Positions 7,294 to 14,519 of a stretch of 64,000 bases of DNA are shown here, one piece after another. The stretch lies in contig NZ_JACWZZ010000001.1 of the NCBI RefSeq assembly GCF_014698995.1, positions 826,501-890,500 on the forward strand, written 5' to 3'. The notes beneath the pieces were generated by a model. That model made no database searches. It was given only the letters and a program-made list of their open reading frames with translations, and was not told the origin of the DNA. The position numbers were made by a program, and so were the translations under genes. Within the stretch, counting starts at the first letter, position 1. Each line of letters begins with the position of its first letter. Source of the DNA: Hymenobacter duratus (GTDB lineage Bacteria > Bacteroidota > Bacteroidia > Cytophagales > Hymenobacteraceae).

Positions 7294-8655
7294 CTAATCA
7301 TTGGTAGGTTCCTTATCATACCACTCGCCCAGGATCTTCCGCCAGGCCTCCAGCACTGCCGGGGCCAGCAGCCGCGCCTTATCCTTGGCGTAGCGGTCCG
7401 TCACGTCCTCGTCGGCGTGTCCCAGTACCAGCTTGGCCAGGGCTTTGTTGCCGTTGCTCACCTGCTTGAGCAGCGTGCCCGCTGTGTGCCGCGCCGTATG
7501 GGTGCTGATGACCTGCCAGATGGGCCGCCAGTTGTGCACCACCCGGCCGCCCGTAATCAGCCGGTCGTCCCACTCCCGGGTCTTGGCTATTTCCTTGATC
7601 CAGTCGCCGCGCTGCTGCCAGTTGCGGGCCGGAAAGTGCCAGCCCCACCGCTCGCCGATGTGCACCGCAATAGGGGGCAGGGGCACGGCCGCGTCGTTGC
7701 CGGTCTTGCCCTGCGCGTGCAGCAGCGCCGGTACTTGGCGGCCATCCTCCAGTGTCAGGCTGATCCGCTCCCGTGGGTCGAACTTCTCCAGGTCCTCGTA
7801 GCGCCGCCCGCTGAAGAGCTGAAACAGCCACCGGTCCCGCTCCTCCGCCAGGTTTTCCGAGGTCGGCCGCCACTGAATCAGCCGGCGCACTTCTTCCACC
7901 TCCAGATCCAGCTGCGGCGCATTCTTAGCCGAGTACTGCAGCCAGGCCATGTCCGCCTTCAGATTCAACTGCTCCAGGCATTTCCTTATGCCGCCGAAGT
8001 GCACCTTGATAGTCGCGTCCGACTTCTGCAAGTCCAGCAAGTGCTGCTGGTACTCCTTGGCTATCTTCTGCGTCATCTGTTCCGGCCGCAGTTCTGGCAG
8101 CCACACTTCCATCATCGTGGCCAGCTGGTCATACTTGCGCAGCGAGTCCTTGGCCAGGTTGCGGTTTTCCGCTTTCCATTCCTCCAGCACCTGCCGGAAG
8201 GTGCGGGCGGCCTCTTCTTTGGTTGGTACCGGTGCCGCTACCTGCCGGGCCTCAGCCGGCAGCAATTCGGCCAGCATAGCCGCCTTGCTCACCTTATGCA
8301 GCGGGGCCGCGTCGTAGAGCCGGTAGAACGTATCACTTACCTGCTTGACCATTTTGGCCAGGCGGGAGTTGATGTTGTAGTGAAAGTCGGGATGAATGGG
8401 TACCGTGCCTTCCTCTTTTGCCGTCAGCTTGCGCCCCTCCATCACGCTCTGGGTTGCACTGTGCCACAGTAGTTCCACCTCCCCGTTCTTGCCCTCCCGC
8501 TGCGGCAGGATGATTTCACCGGTGTCTATCTGAAATTCCTCGCCATGCCAACGTGCCGTAAGGCGCACCGGACAGAATCCGTTCTGGTTGGTGGCCGCCA
8601 GCCGCGGATACAGCCGCACGCTGATTTTCCTCTTGTAAGTGGTAGGGCGCAGCAT
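7294..8655 (-). CDS. Tyrosine recombinase (phage/ICE integrase)
   Basis: A 453-residue site-specific recombinase. The N-terminal part (about 1-130) is the arm-binding region usual in Bacteroidota integrases ('SVRLYPRLAATNQNGFCPV'), residues about 150-240 are the SAM-like core-binding domain, and the catalytic domain follows. Catalytic residues visible: Arg284 in 'LFSGRRYEDL', Lys317 in 'GKTGND', H386-x-x-R389-H390 in 'HTARHTAG', His413 in 'VLGHADEDVTDRY' and the nucleophile Tyr422. The full catalytic set suggests it is active. It lies 175 bases from the 3' end of the tRNA-Asn gene, reading away from it, so tRNA-Asn is the likely attachment site. Confidence 0.93.
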   Translation of the reverse strand: MLRPTTYKRKISVRLYPRLAATNQNGFCPVRLTARWHGEEFQIDTGEIILPQREGKNGEVELLWHSATQSVMEGRKLTAKEEGTVPIHPDFHYNINSRLAKMVKQVSDTFYRLYDAAPLHKVSKAAMLAELLPAEARQVAAPVPTKEEAARTFRQVLEEWKAENRNLAKDSLRKYDQLATMMEVWLPELRPEQMTQKIAKEYQQHLLDLQKSDATIKVHFGGIRKCLEQLNLKADMAWLQYSAKNAPQLDLEVEEVRRLIQWRPTSENLAEERDRWLFQLFSGRRYEDLEKFDPRERISLTLEDGRQVPALLHAQGKTGNDAAVPLPPIAVHIGERWGWHFPARNWQQRGDWIKEIAKTREWDDRLITGGRVVHNWRPIWQVISTHTARHTAGTLLKQVSNGNKALAKLVLGHADEDVTDRYAKDKARLLAPAVLEAWRKILGEWYDKEPTND

Positions 8656-8788
8656 GATCTTCGATTATGTCCCGGTTCTATTCCCGGTTATTGTCCCGGT
8701 TTAACACCAAACTAATCGATTAAAATGAAGTTCGCAAGCATTTTGCCCGAGCCAAAACCCCGCTAGCATGCTCAGAAGGGCATAAACG

Positions 8789-8820
8789 AAAAATGCCCGC
8801 CTTAATCGGCGGGCATTTTT
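8789..8820. terminator. Hairpin terminator beside tRNA-Asn
   Basis: A 13-base perfect stem (8789-8801 with 8808-8820; AAAAATGCCCGCC and its complement) around a 6-base loop, with T/A runs on both sides. It lies just past the 3' end of the tRNA on the minus strand and can act in either direction. Confidence 0.8.
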
Positions 8821-8829
8821 TACTCTGAG

Positions 8830-8903
8830 CGCTCCCTCCTGGGCTCGAACCAGGGACCCTCTGATTAACAGTCAGATGCTCTAACCGGCTGAGCTAAGGA
8901 AGC
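8830..8903 (-). tRNA. tRNA-Asn (GTT)
   Basis: A 74-nt cloverleaf on the minus strand. The acceptor stem GCTTCCT pairs with AGGGAGC (one G-T pair), the D arm has GCTC/GAGC, the anticodon arm is TCTGA-CTGTTAA-TCAGA with anticodon GTT, and the T arm is CCTGG-TTCGAGC-CCAGG. CCA is not encoded. The adjacent integrase suggests the 3' half of this gene serves as attachment site; no second copy of the 3' end was seen to the left within the window, so the other junction probably lies outside. Confidence 0.95.
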
Positions 8904-8999
8904 GGTTATGGCGGCGGTGTTTTGCCGTTGCTGGTGCAATATTACTCCAAATTGAAACCTGGTGCAAACAATGCTCGGAAAAATATTTATTGCAAACTG

Positions 9000-9473
9000 C
9001 TAATTCGTGATTGTCAATAGGTTTCCGGATAAGGAAGTGTTGTACTGGCGGAGCGCCCGACTAGCTGGTCCTTGCTGGACGCGGCCCTGCAGGTCAAACT
9101 GGGAGCCGCAACAGGGGTCTTTGAGAAACAGCCGGGATGGATCGATCTGGACGCGTGCGCAGGTATCGTTGGCGCGGTATGGACAATTTCGCTCGAAGGC
9201 GTAGTACGTACTTGAGTTCTGGCGCACGACTATCAGGCCTCGTACCCCGCCCGTTACATAGGTCGCCCCGTTGTCGGAGCGCAGGTTCACGTACTGCTGA
9301 TTGGTGATGTTGATGCTCTCCGTAAATGCCACTATAGGAATCTGCGGCTCAACAGCGCTGCCTGAGTTCGAATCACATGCCGACATGCCCAGTTGACTGC
9401 CAAAAATCAACGTGCCCAGCCCCACCTTTCCGAATTTGTACAAGCGGGGAATACCAGTGAGTAATGCAGCCAT
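9000..9473 (-). CDS. Rieske-fold lipoprotein lacking canonical cluster ligands
   Basis: A 157-residue protein from the ATG at 9473. The signal region ends with a lipobox-like 'GMSAC', so it is probably a lipoprotein. The C-terminal half resembles a Rieske [2Fe-2S] domain: 'NCPYRANDTCARV' in place of the C-x-H box, and 'DPCCGSQFDLQGRVQQGPA' in place of the CPCHGS-x-F box. The first His is Tyr, the second-box Cys is Asp and the second His is Cys, so a normal Rieske cluster could not form. The spacing and the 'GSQFD...G...GPA' tail keep the fold. A role in redox sensing or structure is open. Confidence 0.75.
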   Translation of the reverse strand: MAALLTGIPRLYKFGKVGLGTLIFGSQLGMSACDSNSGSAVEPQIPIVAFTESINITNQQYVNLRSDNGATYVTGGVRGLIVVRQNSSTYYAFERNCPYRANDTCARVQIDPSRLFLKDPCCGSQFDLQGRVQQGPASRALRQYNTSLSGNLLTITN

Positions 9474-9565
9474 AGGTATAAAGGATGAAGGGTGTCGGGC
9501 AGATTTCAGTTCGTACGGAATGGCCAGGAAACTGCCTGAAAAGAGCTGCAAAAGCAACCGTTACC

Positions 9566-9598
9566 GGGAAGCAGATTCGCTTTTCGAATCCGCTTCCC
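9566..9598. terminator. Hairpin between pheS and the Rieske-like gene
   Basis: A stem of about 14 bases (GGGAAGCAGATTCG with CGAATCCGCTTCCC, one mismatch) around a short loop, downstream of pheS on the minus strand. It lacks a clear T run, so it may be a weak terminator or a processing site. Confidence 0.4.
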
Positions 9599-9658
9599 GA
9601 AAGCCCTCAACTCAACGAGGAAAAGCCCTGCACGGTATAGGGCATCCGCAAAAGAAAG

Positions 9659-10696
9659 CTACTGCACGCTCTCAAACTGGCGCAGAAAACGCATATCGTT
9701 TTCCGTGAACAGACGCAGGTCTTTGATCTGGTACTTAAGCATGGCAATCCGCTCGATACCCATGCCCCAGGCGTAGCCGGAGTACCGCTCCGGGTCGATG
9801 CCGGACTGCTCCAGCACGGCCGGATCGACCATGCCGCAGCCGCCAATTTCCACCCAGCCGGTGCCTTTGCAGATGTTGCAGCCCTTGCCTTTGCAGATCA
9901 GGCAGGTAATGTCTATTTCGGCGCTGGGCTCGGTGAAAGGGAAGAAGGAAGGGCGGAACCGCACCTGCACATCAGCCCCAAATAGCTCCTGCACGAAGTA
10001 GTATACCGTCTGTTTGAGGTCGGCGAAGCTCACGTTTTCATCCACAAACAGGGCCTCTACCTGATGGAACATCATGTGGGCACGGGCCGAAATGGCTTCG
10101 TTGCGGTATACGCGGCCGGGCATAATGCTTCGGATAGGCGGTTTCTGCGTCTGCATGACGCGCACCTGCACAGGGCTGGTATGCGTACGCAGCACCCACT
10201 CTGGCTCGCCCGGTGTGCGGTGCACGAAAAACGTGTCCTGCATGTCGCGGGCGGGGTGGTTTTCGGGGAAGTTGAGGGCCGTGAAGTTGTGCCAGTCGTC
10301 CTCAATTTCAGGCCCTTCGGCCACATTGAAGCCGATACGTGCCAGAACGCGCACAATTTCCTCGCGCACCAGGCTCAATGGGTGGCGCGTACCCAGCGCA
10401 TTCGGAATGGTGGGCAGCGTGTAGTCGAACGAGGGGTCGGCAGGGGCATTGGCGGCGGCAGCTTCCTGCTCCTGCCGGCGCGCGTCGAAGCGGGCCTGGG
10501 CCAGCTGCTTCAACTGGTTCAGGTCTTGGCCCATGGCGCGGCGCTGCTCCTGCGGCACCGTTTTGAGCTGGTCAAACAGATCAGCCAGCTGGCCTTTGCG
10601 GCCGGTGTAGGCAATGCGGAACTGGTCGAGCTGCTCGGGAGTGCTCAGGTCGTAGGCTTCGATTTCGGCGCGCAGCCGGCTAATGATTTCCTGCAT
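9659..10696 (-). CDS. pheS: Phenylalanine--tRNA ligase alpha subunit
   Basis: A 345-residue class II aminoacyl-tRNA synthetase subunit that charges tRNA-Phe as an alpha2-beta2 enzyme with PheT. The N-terminal coiled-coil (about 1-85) includes 'YTGRKGQLADLFDQLK'. The catalytic core carries 'ISARAHMMFHQVEALFVDE' (motif 2 region), 'FRPSFFPFTEPSAEIDI', a 'CLICKGKGCNICKGTGW' Cys pair insertion typical of bacterial PheS, and motif 3 'GYAWGMGIERIAMLKY'. The length is normal. A -7 type box lies only 7 bases before the ATG, so the transcript may be leaderless. pheT is not adjacent. Confidence 0.97.
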   Translation of the reverse strand: MQEIISRLRAEIEAYDLSTPEQLDQFRIAYTGRKGQLADLFDQLKTVPQEQRRAMGQDLNQLKQLAQARFDARRQEQEAAAANAPADPSFDYTLPTIPNALGTRHPLSLVREEIVRVLARIGFNVAEGPEIEDDWHNFTALNFPENHPARDMQDTFFVHRTPGEPEWVLRTHTSPVQVRVMQTQKPPIRSIMPGRVYRNEAISARAHMMFHQVEALFVDENVSFADLKQTVYYFVQELFGADVQVRFRPSFFPFTEPSAEIDITCLICKGKGCNICKGTGWVEIGGCGMVDPAVLEQSGIDPERYSGYAWGMGIERIAMLKYQIKDLRLFTENDMRFLRQFESVQ

Positions 10697-10703
10697 AGTG
10701 CTA

Positions 10704-10711
10704 CAAAGGTA
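10704..10711 (-). promoter_or_regulatory. Bacteroidota-type -7 box of pheS
   Basis: TACCTTTG on the minus strand, matching the TAnnTTTG -7 consensus of Bacteroidota. It is followed by TAGCACT and then the pheS ATG, so transcription would begin at or very near the start codon. No clear -33 TTTG is visible at the right spacing. Confidence 0.45.
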
Positions 10712-10967
10712 AGTTGATTGCTGCTTGTTGAATGTGGATTGTTGGGCAATGAAATTTTGTTGCTGAATTTCAATTGCTTACGAGGATGGTGTACTTTTTT
10801 TCGGTGCCACTGGACTCCTTTGCCACCCATTGTTCTGAAAGTTGGTACGGTTGCTGCAAAAGGGCTTCCTACCAACGGCCAGCAGCCGGAACGCGGGGCG
10901 CCACCCGTTCTGTAGCAGAGGCTTACGGGCAGCAGCCCGCTTCTTTTTACTTCGACTTTCCACTGCT

Positions 10968-11462
10968 ATGAAATCGTTTTTCTTCTCCGCCTTCCTGCTG
11001 GTTGCCTCTGCCAGTGCTTCCTTCGCGCAAAGCCAGTATCCTGTGGCAGATGATTCCTGGCTGGATGAGCCGGCTACTGCTCTGGCTGCTGATGAAGCAA
11101 TGCCTGCCACCGAAGATGCTCCGCGCTACAACATGGGCTGGAACACGGCCCCCGGCCAAAGCCTGAGCCTGCACGACCGTCCGAGTACCGACTACTGGGG
11201 CCGTCCGCTGAAGAAAAAGTCATCGAACCTTACTACCGCTGCCACTAAGGATATAGCTGCTGTAGAAGAAGTAAGCACCGACCCCATGATGCATTCGTCG
11301 GGGGTGATGGTGGCACCCGGCATGAGCTCCTCGCCTTACCGCCGCGTAAGCACCGACTACTGGGGCCGCCCGCTGAAGCAAAAGTCGAAAGGGGCTTCCA
11401 CGCTAGCCAAGAAGGTTGAAAAGTCGTCGCCAGTAGCGGCTACCACTGCCGGTAACTGGTAA
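10968..11462 (+). CDS. Secreted protein with two STDYWGRPLK motifs
   Basis: A 164-residue protein from the ATG at 10968. Signal peptide MKSFFFSAFLLVASASASFA|Q. The mature part is Ala/Ser/Pro rich and contains the same motif twice, 'STDYWGRPLKKKS' (nt 11184) and 'STDYWGRPLKQKS' (nt 11349), each after a short lead with 'PGQSLSLHDRP' or 'PGMSSSPYRRV'. The motif recurs in the next gene and in the gene at 12446, so these form a family of short exported basic proteins. I know no function. It is divergent from pheS, 271 bases away. Confidence 0.72.
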   Translation: MKSFFFSAFLLVASASASFAQSQYPVADDSWLDEPATALAADEAMPATEDAPRYNMGWNTAPGQSLSLHDRPSTDYWGRPLKKKSSNLTTAATKDIAAVEEVSTDPMMHSSGVMVAPGMSSSPYRRVSTDYWGRPLKQKSKGASTLAKKVEKSSPVAATTAGNW

Positions 11463-11524
11463 GTTGTCCGAGCCTGCGAAGATTCCGTAGGAGGAAAATC
11501 CGCTCACCTTTTTGCCTTTCCGCC

Positions 11525-11899
11525 ATGCGTACTTCTGCTCTTTTCGTTGCCGTGCTGACCATAGCTGGTGCAGTACTAGCTGGTTCCGCGCAGGCCCAGC
11601 AAGTCACTCGCCCGGCTGGCACCAAAAAAGCCGCTAACGGCTACCACCGGACCTCCAATACCAAGACCAAGGCCCGGTCCGGAGCATATGCCCGCTACGA
11701 CCGGTCGAACCGGCGCGACGAAGAGAACCTGAAGCTGGCTCCCGGCCTCCGGCTGAATATGCCCAGCCCGCCTACCACCGACTACATGGGCCGCCCCCTG
11801 AAAAAGAAGGCGCCCAAGCCTGCTACCACCGGAGCCACCTCCATTTCTTCTGAGAAGCCGGCTGCTCCCGCAAAAAAAACCACCGTAAAGCGCCGCTAA
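11525..11899 (+). CDS. Secreted basic protein with TTDYMGRPLK motif
   Basis: A 124-residue protein with signal peptide MRTSALFVAVLTIAGAVLAG...AQA|Q. The mature part is strongly basic (many Lys and Arg) and carries one copy of the family motif, 'TTDYMGRPLKKKAPK' (nt 11774), preceded by 'LAPGLRLNMPSPP', which parallels the lead of the motif in the gene before. The tail is Pro/Ala/Lys rich. It follows the previous stop by 62 bases and is closed by a strong hairpin at 11928-11960, so the two genes probably form one transcript. Function unknown. Confidence 0.72.
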   Translation: MRTSALFVAVLTIAGAVLAGSAQAQQVTRPAGTKKAANGYHRTSNTKTKARSGAYARYDRSNRRDEENLKLAPGLRLNMPSPPTTDYMGRPLKKKAPKPATTGATSISSEKPAAPAKKTTVKRR

Positions 11900-11927
11900 C
11901 TATTATTCTTCTTTTCTGACTTACTCA

Positions 11928-11960
11928 GCAAAAGCCCGGTTGATGCAGCCGGGCTTTTGC
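11928..11960. terminator. Rho-independent terminator
   Basis: A 12-base perfect stem (GCAAAAGCCCGG and its complement) with a 9-base loop, downstream of the 11525 gene. A/T-rich flanks allow use in both directions. Confidence 0.75.
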
Positions 11961-12031
11961 GTGTGCGTGTGGCCGGAAGTGCGATAAATAATGCGTAACT
12001 TATTATATGTCAAACCATCTAGCTTCATGTT

Positions 12032-12313
12032 ATGGCACCTTCCTCTCTGTTACTCGCGCTGGCCGGCAGTATGCTGGCCCTGACAACCCAGGCACAGCCT
12101 GCCGCTAAGGCCAAGCAGCCGACGGCTGCAGCTCCGGCCGTACAGCCCTTTGCCCCGGCGCCGGCCACCGAAACCACGGATGTAATGGCGCCGGCGCCGG
12201 ATGCTTCCAAAGCTACCGCCACCCAGAGCCTACCTGCCACGCCCAAACCGGCTGCCGATGCTATGCCAACGGAACCAGCCAAACCAGCCGCCCGGCCCGG
12301 CAAACAGCGCTAG
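12032..12313 (+). CDS. Small secreted Ala/Pro-rich protein
   Basis: A 93-residue protein starting MAPSSLLLALAGSMLALTTQ with probable cleavage at QAQ|PAA. The mature part is almost entirely Ala, Pro, Thr and Lys, without Cys or aromatic residues and probably unstructured. It lacks the TDYxGRPL motif of its neighbours but has a similar composition and position. Such sequences are easy to over-call, but the clear signal peptide and correct G/C usage support a real gene. Function unknown. Confidence 0.55.
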   Translation: MAPSSLLLALAGSMLALTTQAQPAAKAKQPTAAAPAVQPFAPAPATETTDVMAPAPDASKATATQSLPATPKPAADAMPTEPAKPAARPGKQR

Positions 12314-12445
12314 GAGCCAAATTGTTATAATTAGTTACTTAGGCAGGAACTTCCACGAAGGTGTTGCGTTTGCGAAAAGCGTGCAAAGGGTTTCTTGCCA
12401 CTGTGCGAAGCCGTATCTTGCAGAACTTTTTAATCTCTTATTCTG

Positions 12446-13084
12446 ATGACCCGTTTCGCCTTTCCGTTGCTGCTGGCCGGCACGTTTCTGATGCTTGCGC
12501 CGGCGCAGGCGCAATCCAAAAAAGCCAAGTCTGACGGTTGGGGTTCTTCTGATGGCTGGGGCGCTCCTGCTCCGGCAGCCAAGAAAGCCGCTCCGGCCAA
12601 AAAAACAGGTGCTGCTCCGGCTGCAGCTGCAGTAGAAGAAACAGCACCCGTTGCTGAACCAGCGGCGGCTCCGGCTGATGGCGGTGTATCCAGCAAAGCT
12701 GGTTTTGGCGGCGGCGGTGCTGATGCCATGAGTGGCGGTGGGTCATCGGCACAGCCGGGCGGCTCCGTTGTAGCGCCAGGCTTCACGGCGGCACCCTCCC
12801 ACCGCGTTACCACCGACTATCGTGGCCGGCCATTGGCTCCTTATGTGAAACGCAACGTTCGGCGCCCTGATCCGGTAGTAGCCACTCCGGCTCCTGAGCC
12901 AGAACCCGAGCCGATAGCAGTAGCTCCGGAGCCAGCTCCAGCCCCGGTAGCGGCCTCCGCTACTGCTACCAAAGCCTCGGGCGGTGCTACAGCAACCAAG
13001 AAAGCAGCAGCTCCCGCTAAAAAAGCAGCGGCTCCAGCCAAGAAGAAAGATGACGGCTGGGGATCAGGCGGCAGCGGCTGGTAA
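12446..13084 (+). CDS. Secreted Ala/Pro/Lys-rich protein with TTDYRGRPL motif
   Basis: A 212-residue protein with signal peptide MTRFAFPLLLAGTFLMLAPA (cleavage near AQA|Q). The mature part begins with the repeat 'DGWGSSDGWGAPAPAAK', has a Gly-rich middle, the family motif 'TTDYRGRPLAPYVKR' (nt 12809), a Pro/Glu/Ala run and Ala/Lys repeats, and ends 'DDGWGSGGSGW', echoing the N-terminal 'DGWG' units. It is low complexity and probably extended or disordered. It is the last member of the motif family here, closed by a strong terminator at 13117-13163. Confidence 0.7.
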   Translation: MTRFAFPLLLAGTFLMLAPAQAQSKKAKSDGWGSSDGWGAPAPAAKKAAPAKKTGAAPAAAAVEETAPVAEPAAAPADGGVSSKAGFGGGGADAMSGGGSSAQPGGSVVAPGFTAAPSHRVTTDYRGRPLAPYVKRNVRRPDPVVATPAPEPEPEPIAVAPEPAPAPVAASATATKASGGATATKKAAAPAKKAAAPAKKKDDGWGSGGSGW

Positions 13085-13116
13085 GCCAGTGTACCTGTCT
13101 GATTACGTAGCTTAAA

Positions 13117-13163
13117 CAAGCAGAAAGGCCCGGTCGACATCGTCGACCGGGCCTTTCTGCTTG
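13117..13163. terminator. Strong bidirectional terminator
   Basis: A perfect 22-base stem (13117-13138 with 13142-13163) with a 3-base loop, between the convergent 12446 gene and the M16 peptidase gene. The right arm runs close to the peptidase stop at 13176. Confidence 0.85.
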
Positions 13164-13175
13164 CCGGGTACCCGG

Positions 13176-14462
13176 TTAGCGCAAGTCATCCGCTACGGCT
13201 TCGGCTATCAGCGGCACCGCCTCGCGCGGCTGCGCCCGGTAGTAGAGCGTGCTGCAGTTGTCGGGGCGCAGTACCTCGCGGGCCGCAGCCTGAATGGCGG
13301 CCGGCGTAACAGCCTGCAGGCGGGCGCTTTCCTCATTTACCAGATTCGCGTTGCCCATCAGTTTGCTGTAAGCCAGGTTCATCGCACGATTCAGGAGCTC
13401 AATCTCGCCGAATACAATGCTGGCTTCGGCTTGGTTTTTTACTTTTTCCAGCTCTTCGGCAGGTACTTCGGTGGTGTGCAGCGCGGCAAGCACCGCTTCC
13501 ACGGCCGCGTCGGCTGCTTCCAGCGCGACACCCGCATTCAGCTTACCGCTCACGACCAGCAAACCGGGCTCCAACGACCCCATCACGGAAGCCGAAATAG
13601 AGTTGAACAGCGCCTGCTCTTTTACCAACTGCTGGTAGAGTCGGCTCGATTTGCCGCGGCCCAGCAGGTCACTGAGCAAGTCTACGGCATAGTAGTCATC
13701 GGCACTGCGGGCGGGCATGTGGTACACTTTGTAGAGGGCGCTCAGCGGCACATCGGCGGCTATTTCCAGGAAGCGCGCCTCCGTCTGGCGCGGCTCGGCG
13801 GGCAGTTGCCGCTCGTAGGCTGGGCCACCCGGAATCGGCTCGAACCACTTTTCGGCCAAGCGGCGGGCCTCCACTACCGTTACGGCGCCGGCTACCACCA
13901 GAATGGCGTTCTGCGGTGCATAATGCTTCTTGAAAAATGCCCGCACATCGTCCATGACGGCGTTTTCGATGTGGCTGACTTCCTTACCGATGGTGGCCCA
14001 CTGGTAGGGGTGCTTCTGGTAGGCCAGCGGCCGCAGCTTCAGCCATACGTCGCCGTAGGGCTGGTTGAGGTAATTCTGCTTGAACTCCTCCACTACTACT
14101 TTGCGCTGCACTTCCAGCCCGTTTTCCGAGAAAGCCAGGTTCAGCATCCGGTCCGACTCCAGCCAGAAGCCGGTTTCGATGTTGGCGGCCGGCAGCGTGA
14201 GGTAGTAGTTGGTGATGTCGGGGGAAGTAAATGCGTTGTTCTCGCCACCCACCCGCTGCAGGGGTTCGTCGTAGCTCGGAATGTTCACGGAGCCTGAAAA
14301 CATAAGGTGCTCAAACAGATGCGCGAAACCCGTATGCGACGCTTCTTCGTCGCGGGAGCCCACGTTGTACAGCACGTTCAGCACCGCCATGGGCGTGCTG
14401 TGGTCTTCGTGTACGATGCAGCGCAGGCCATTGGCGAGCGTAAATTCTTCGAAATGAATCAT
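13176..14462 (-). CDS. M16 family zinc peptidase (insulinase-like)
   Basis: A 428-residue M16B-type peptidase. The inverted zinc motif HxxEH is present as 'HLFEH' (about 48-52), with the following acidic helix 'VQRKVVVEEFKQNY' (about 125-138) supplying the third zinc ligand. The second half is the inactive M16 C-terminal domain ('ADVPLSALYKVYHMPARSAD', 'GRGKSSRLYQQLVKEQAL'). M16B enzymes work as homo- or heterodimers, often from adjacent active/inactive genes; here only one is present. No signal peptide is seen, so it may be cytoplasmic or use another start. The GT39-like gene lies upstream on the same strand, 57 bases away. Confidence 0.93.
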   Translation of the reverse strand: MIHFEEFTLANGLRCIVHEDHSTPMAVLNVLYNVGSRDEEASHTGFAHLFEHLMFSGSVNIPSYDEPLQRVGGENNAFTSPDITNYYLTLPAANIETGFWLESDRMLNLAFSENGLEVQRKVVVEEFKQNYLNQPYGDVWLKLRPLAYQKHPYQWATIGKEVSHIENAVMDDVRAFFKKHYAPQNAILVVAGAVTVVEARRLAEKWFEPIPGGPAYERQLPAEPRQTEARFLEIAADVPLSALYKVYHMPARSADDYYAVDLLSDLLGRGKSSRLYQQLVKEQALFNSISASVMGSLEPGLLVVSGKLNAGVALEAADAAVEAVLAALHTTEVPAEELEKVKNQAEASIVFGEIELLNRAMNLAYSKLMGNANLVNEESARLQAVTPAAIQAAAREVLRPDNCSTLYYRAQPREAVPLIAEAVADDLR

Positions 14463-14519
14463 GGCAGGAGAGAAAAATCAGGAGACGGCCGGCCCCACGG
14501 CGAGAGCAGGCCGCCCGGC

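Noticed and set aside
7417..8472. 351-codon frame opposite the integrase
   Set aside because: Antisense of an integrase with all catalytic residues; Gln/Leu/Arg-rich with no family resemblance.
8830..8903. Second attachment site (copy of the tRNA-Asn 3' end) to the left
   Set aside because: I read the left 8.8 kb for a copy of the tRNA 3' end and saw none; it may lie outside the window.
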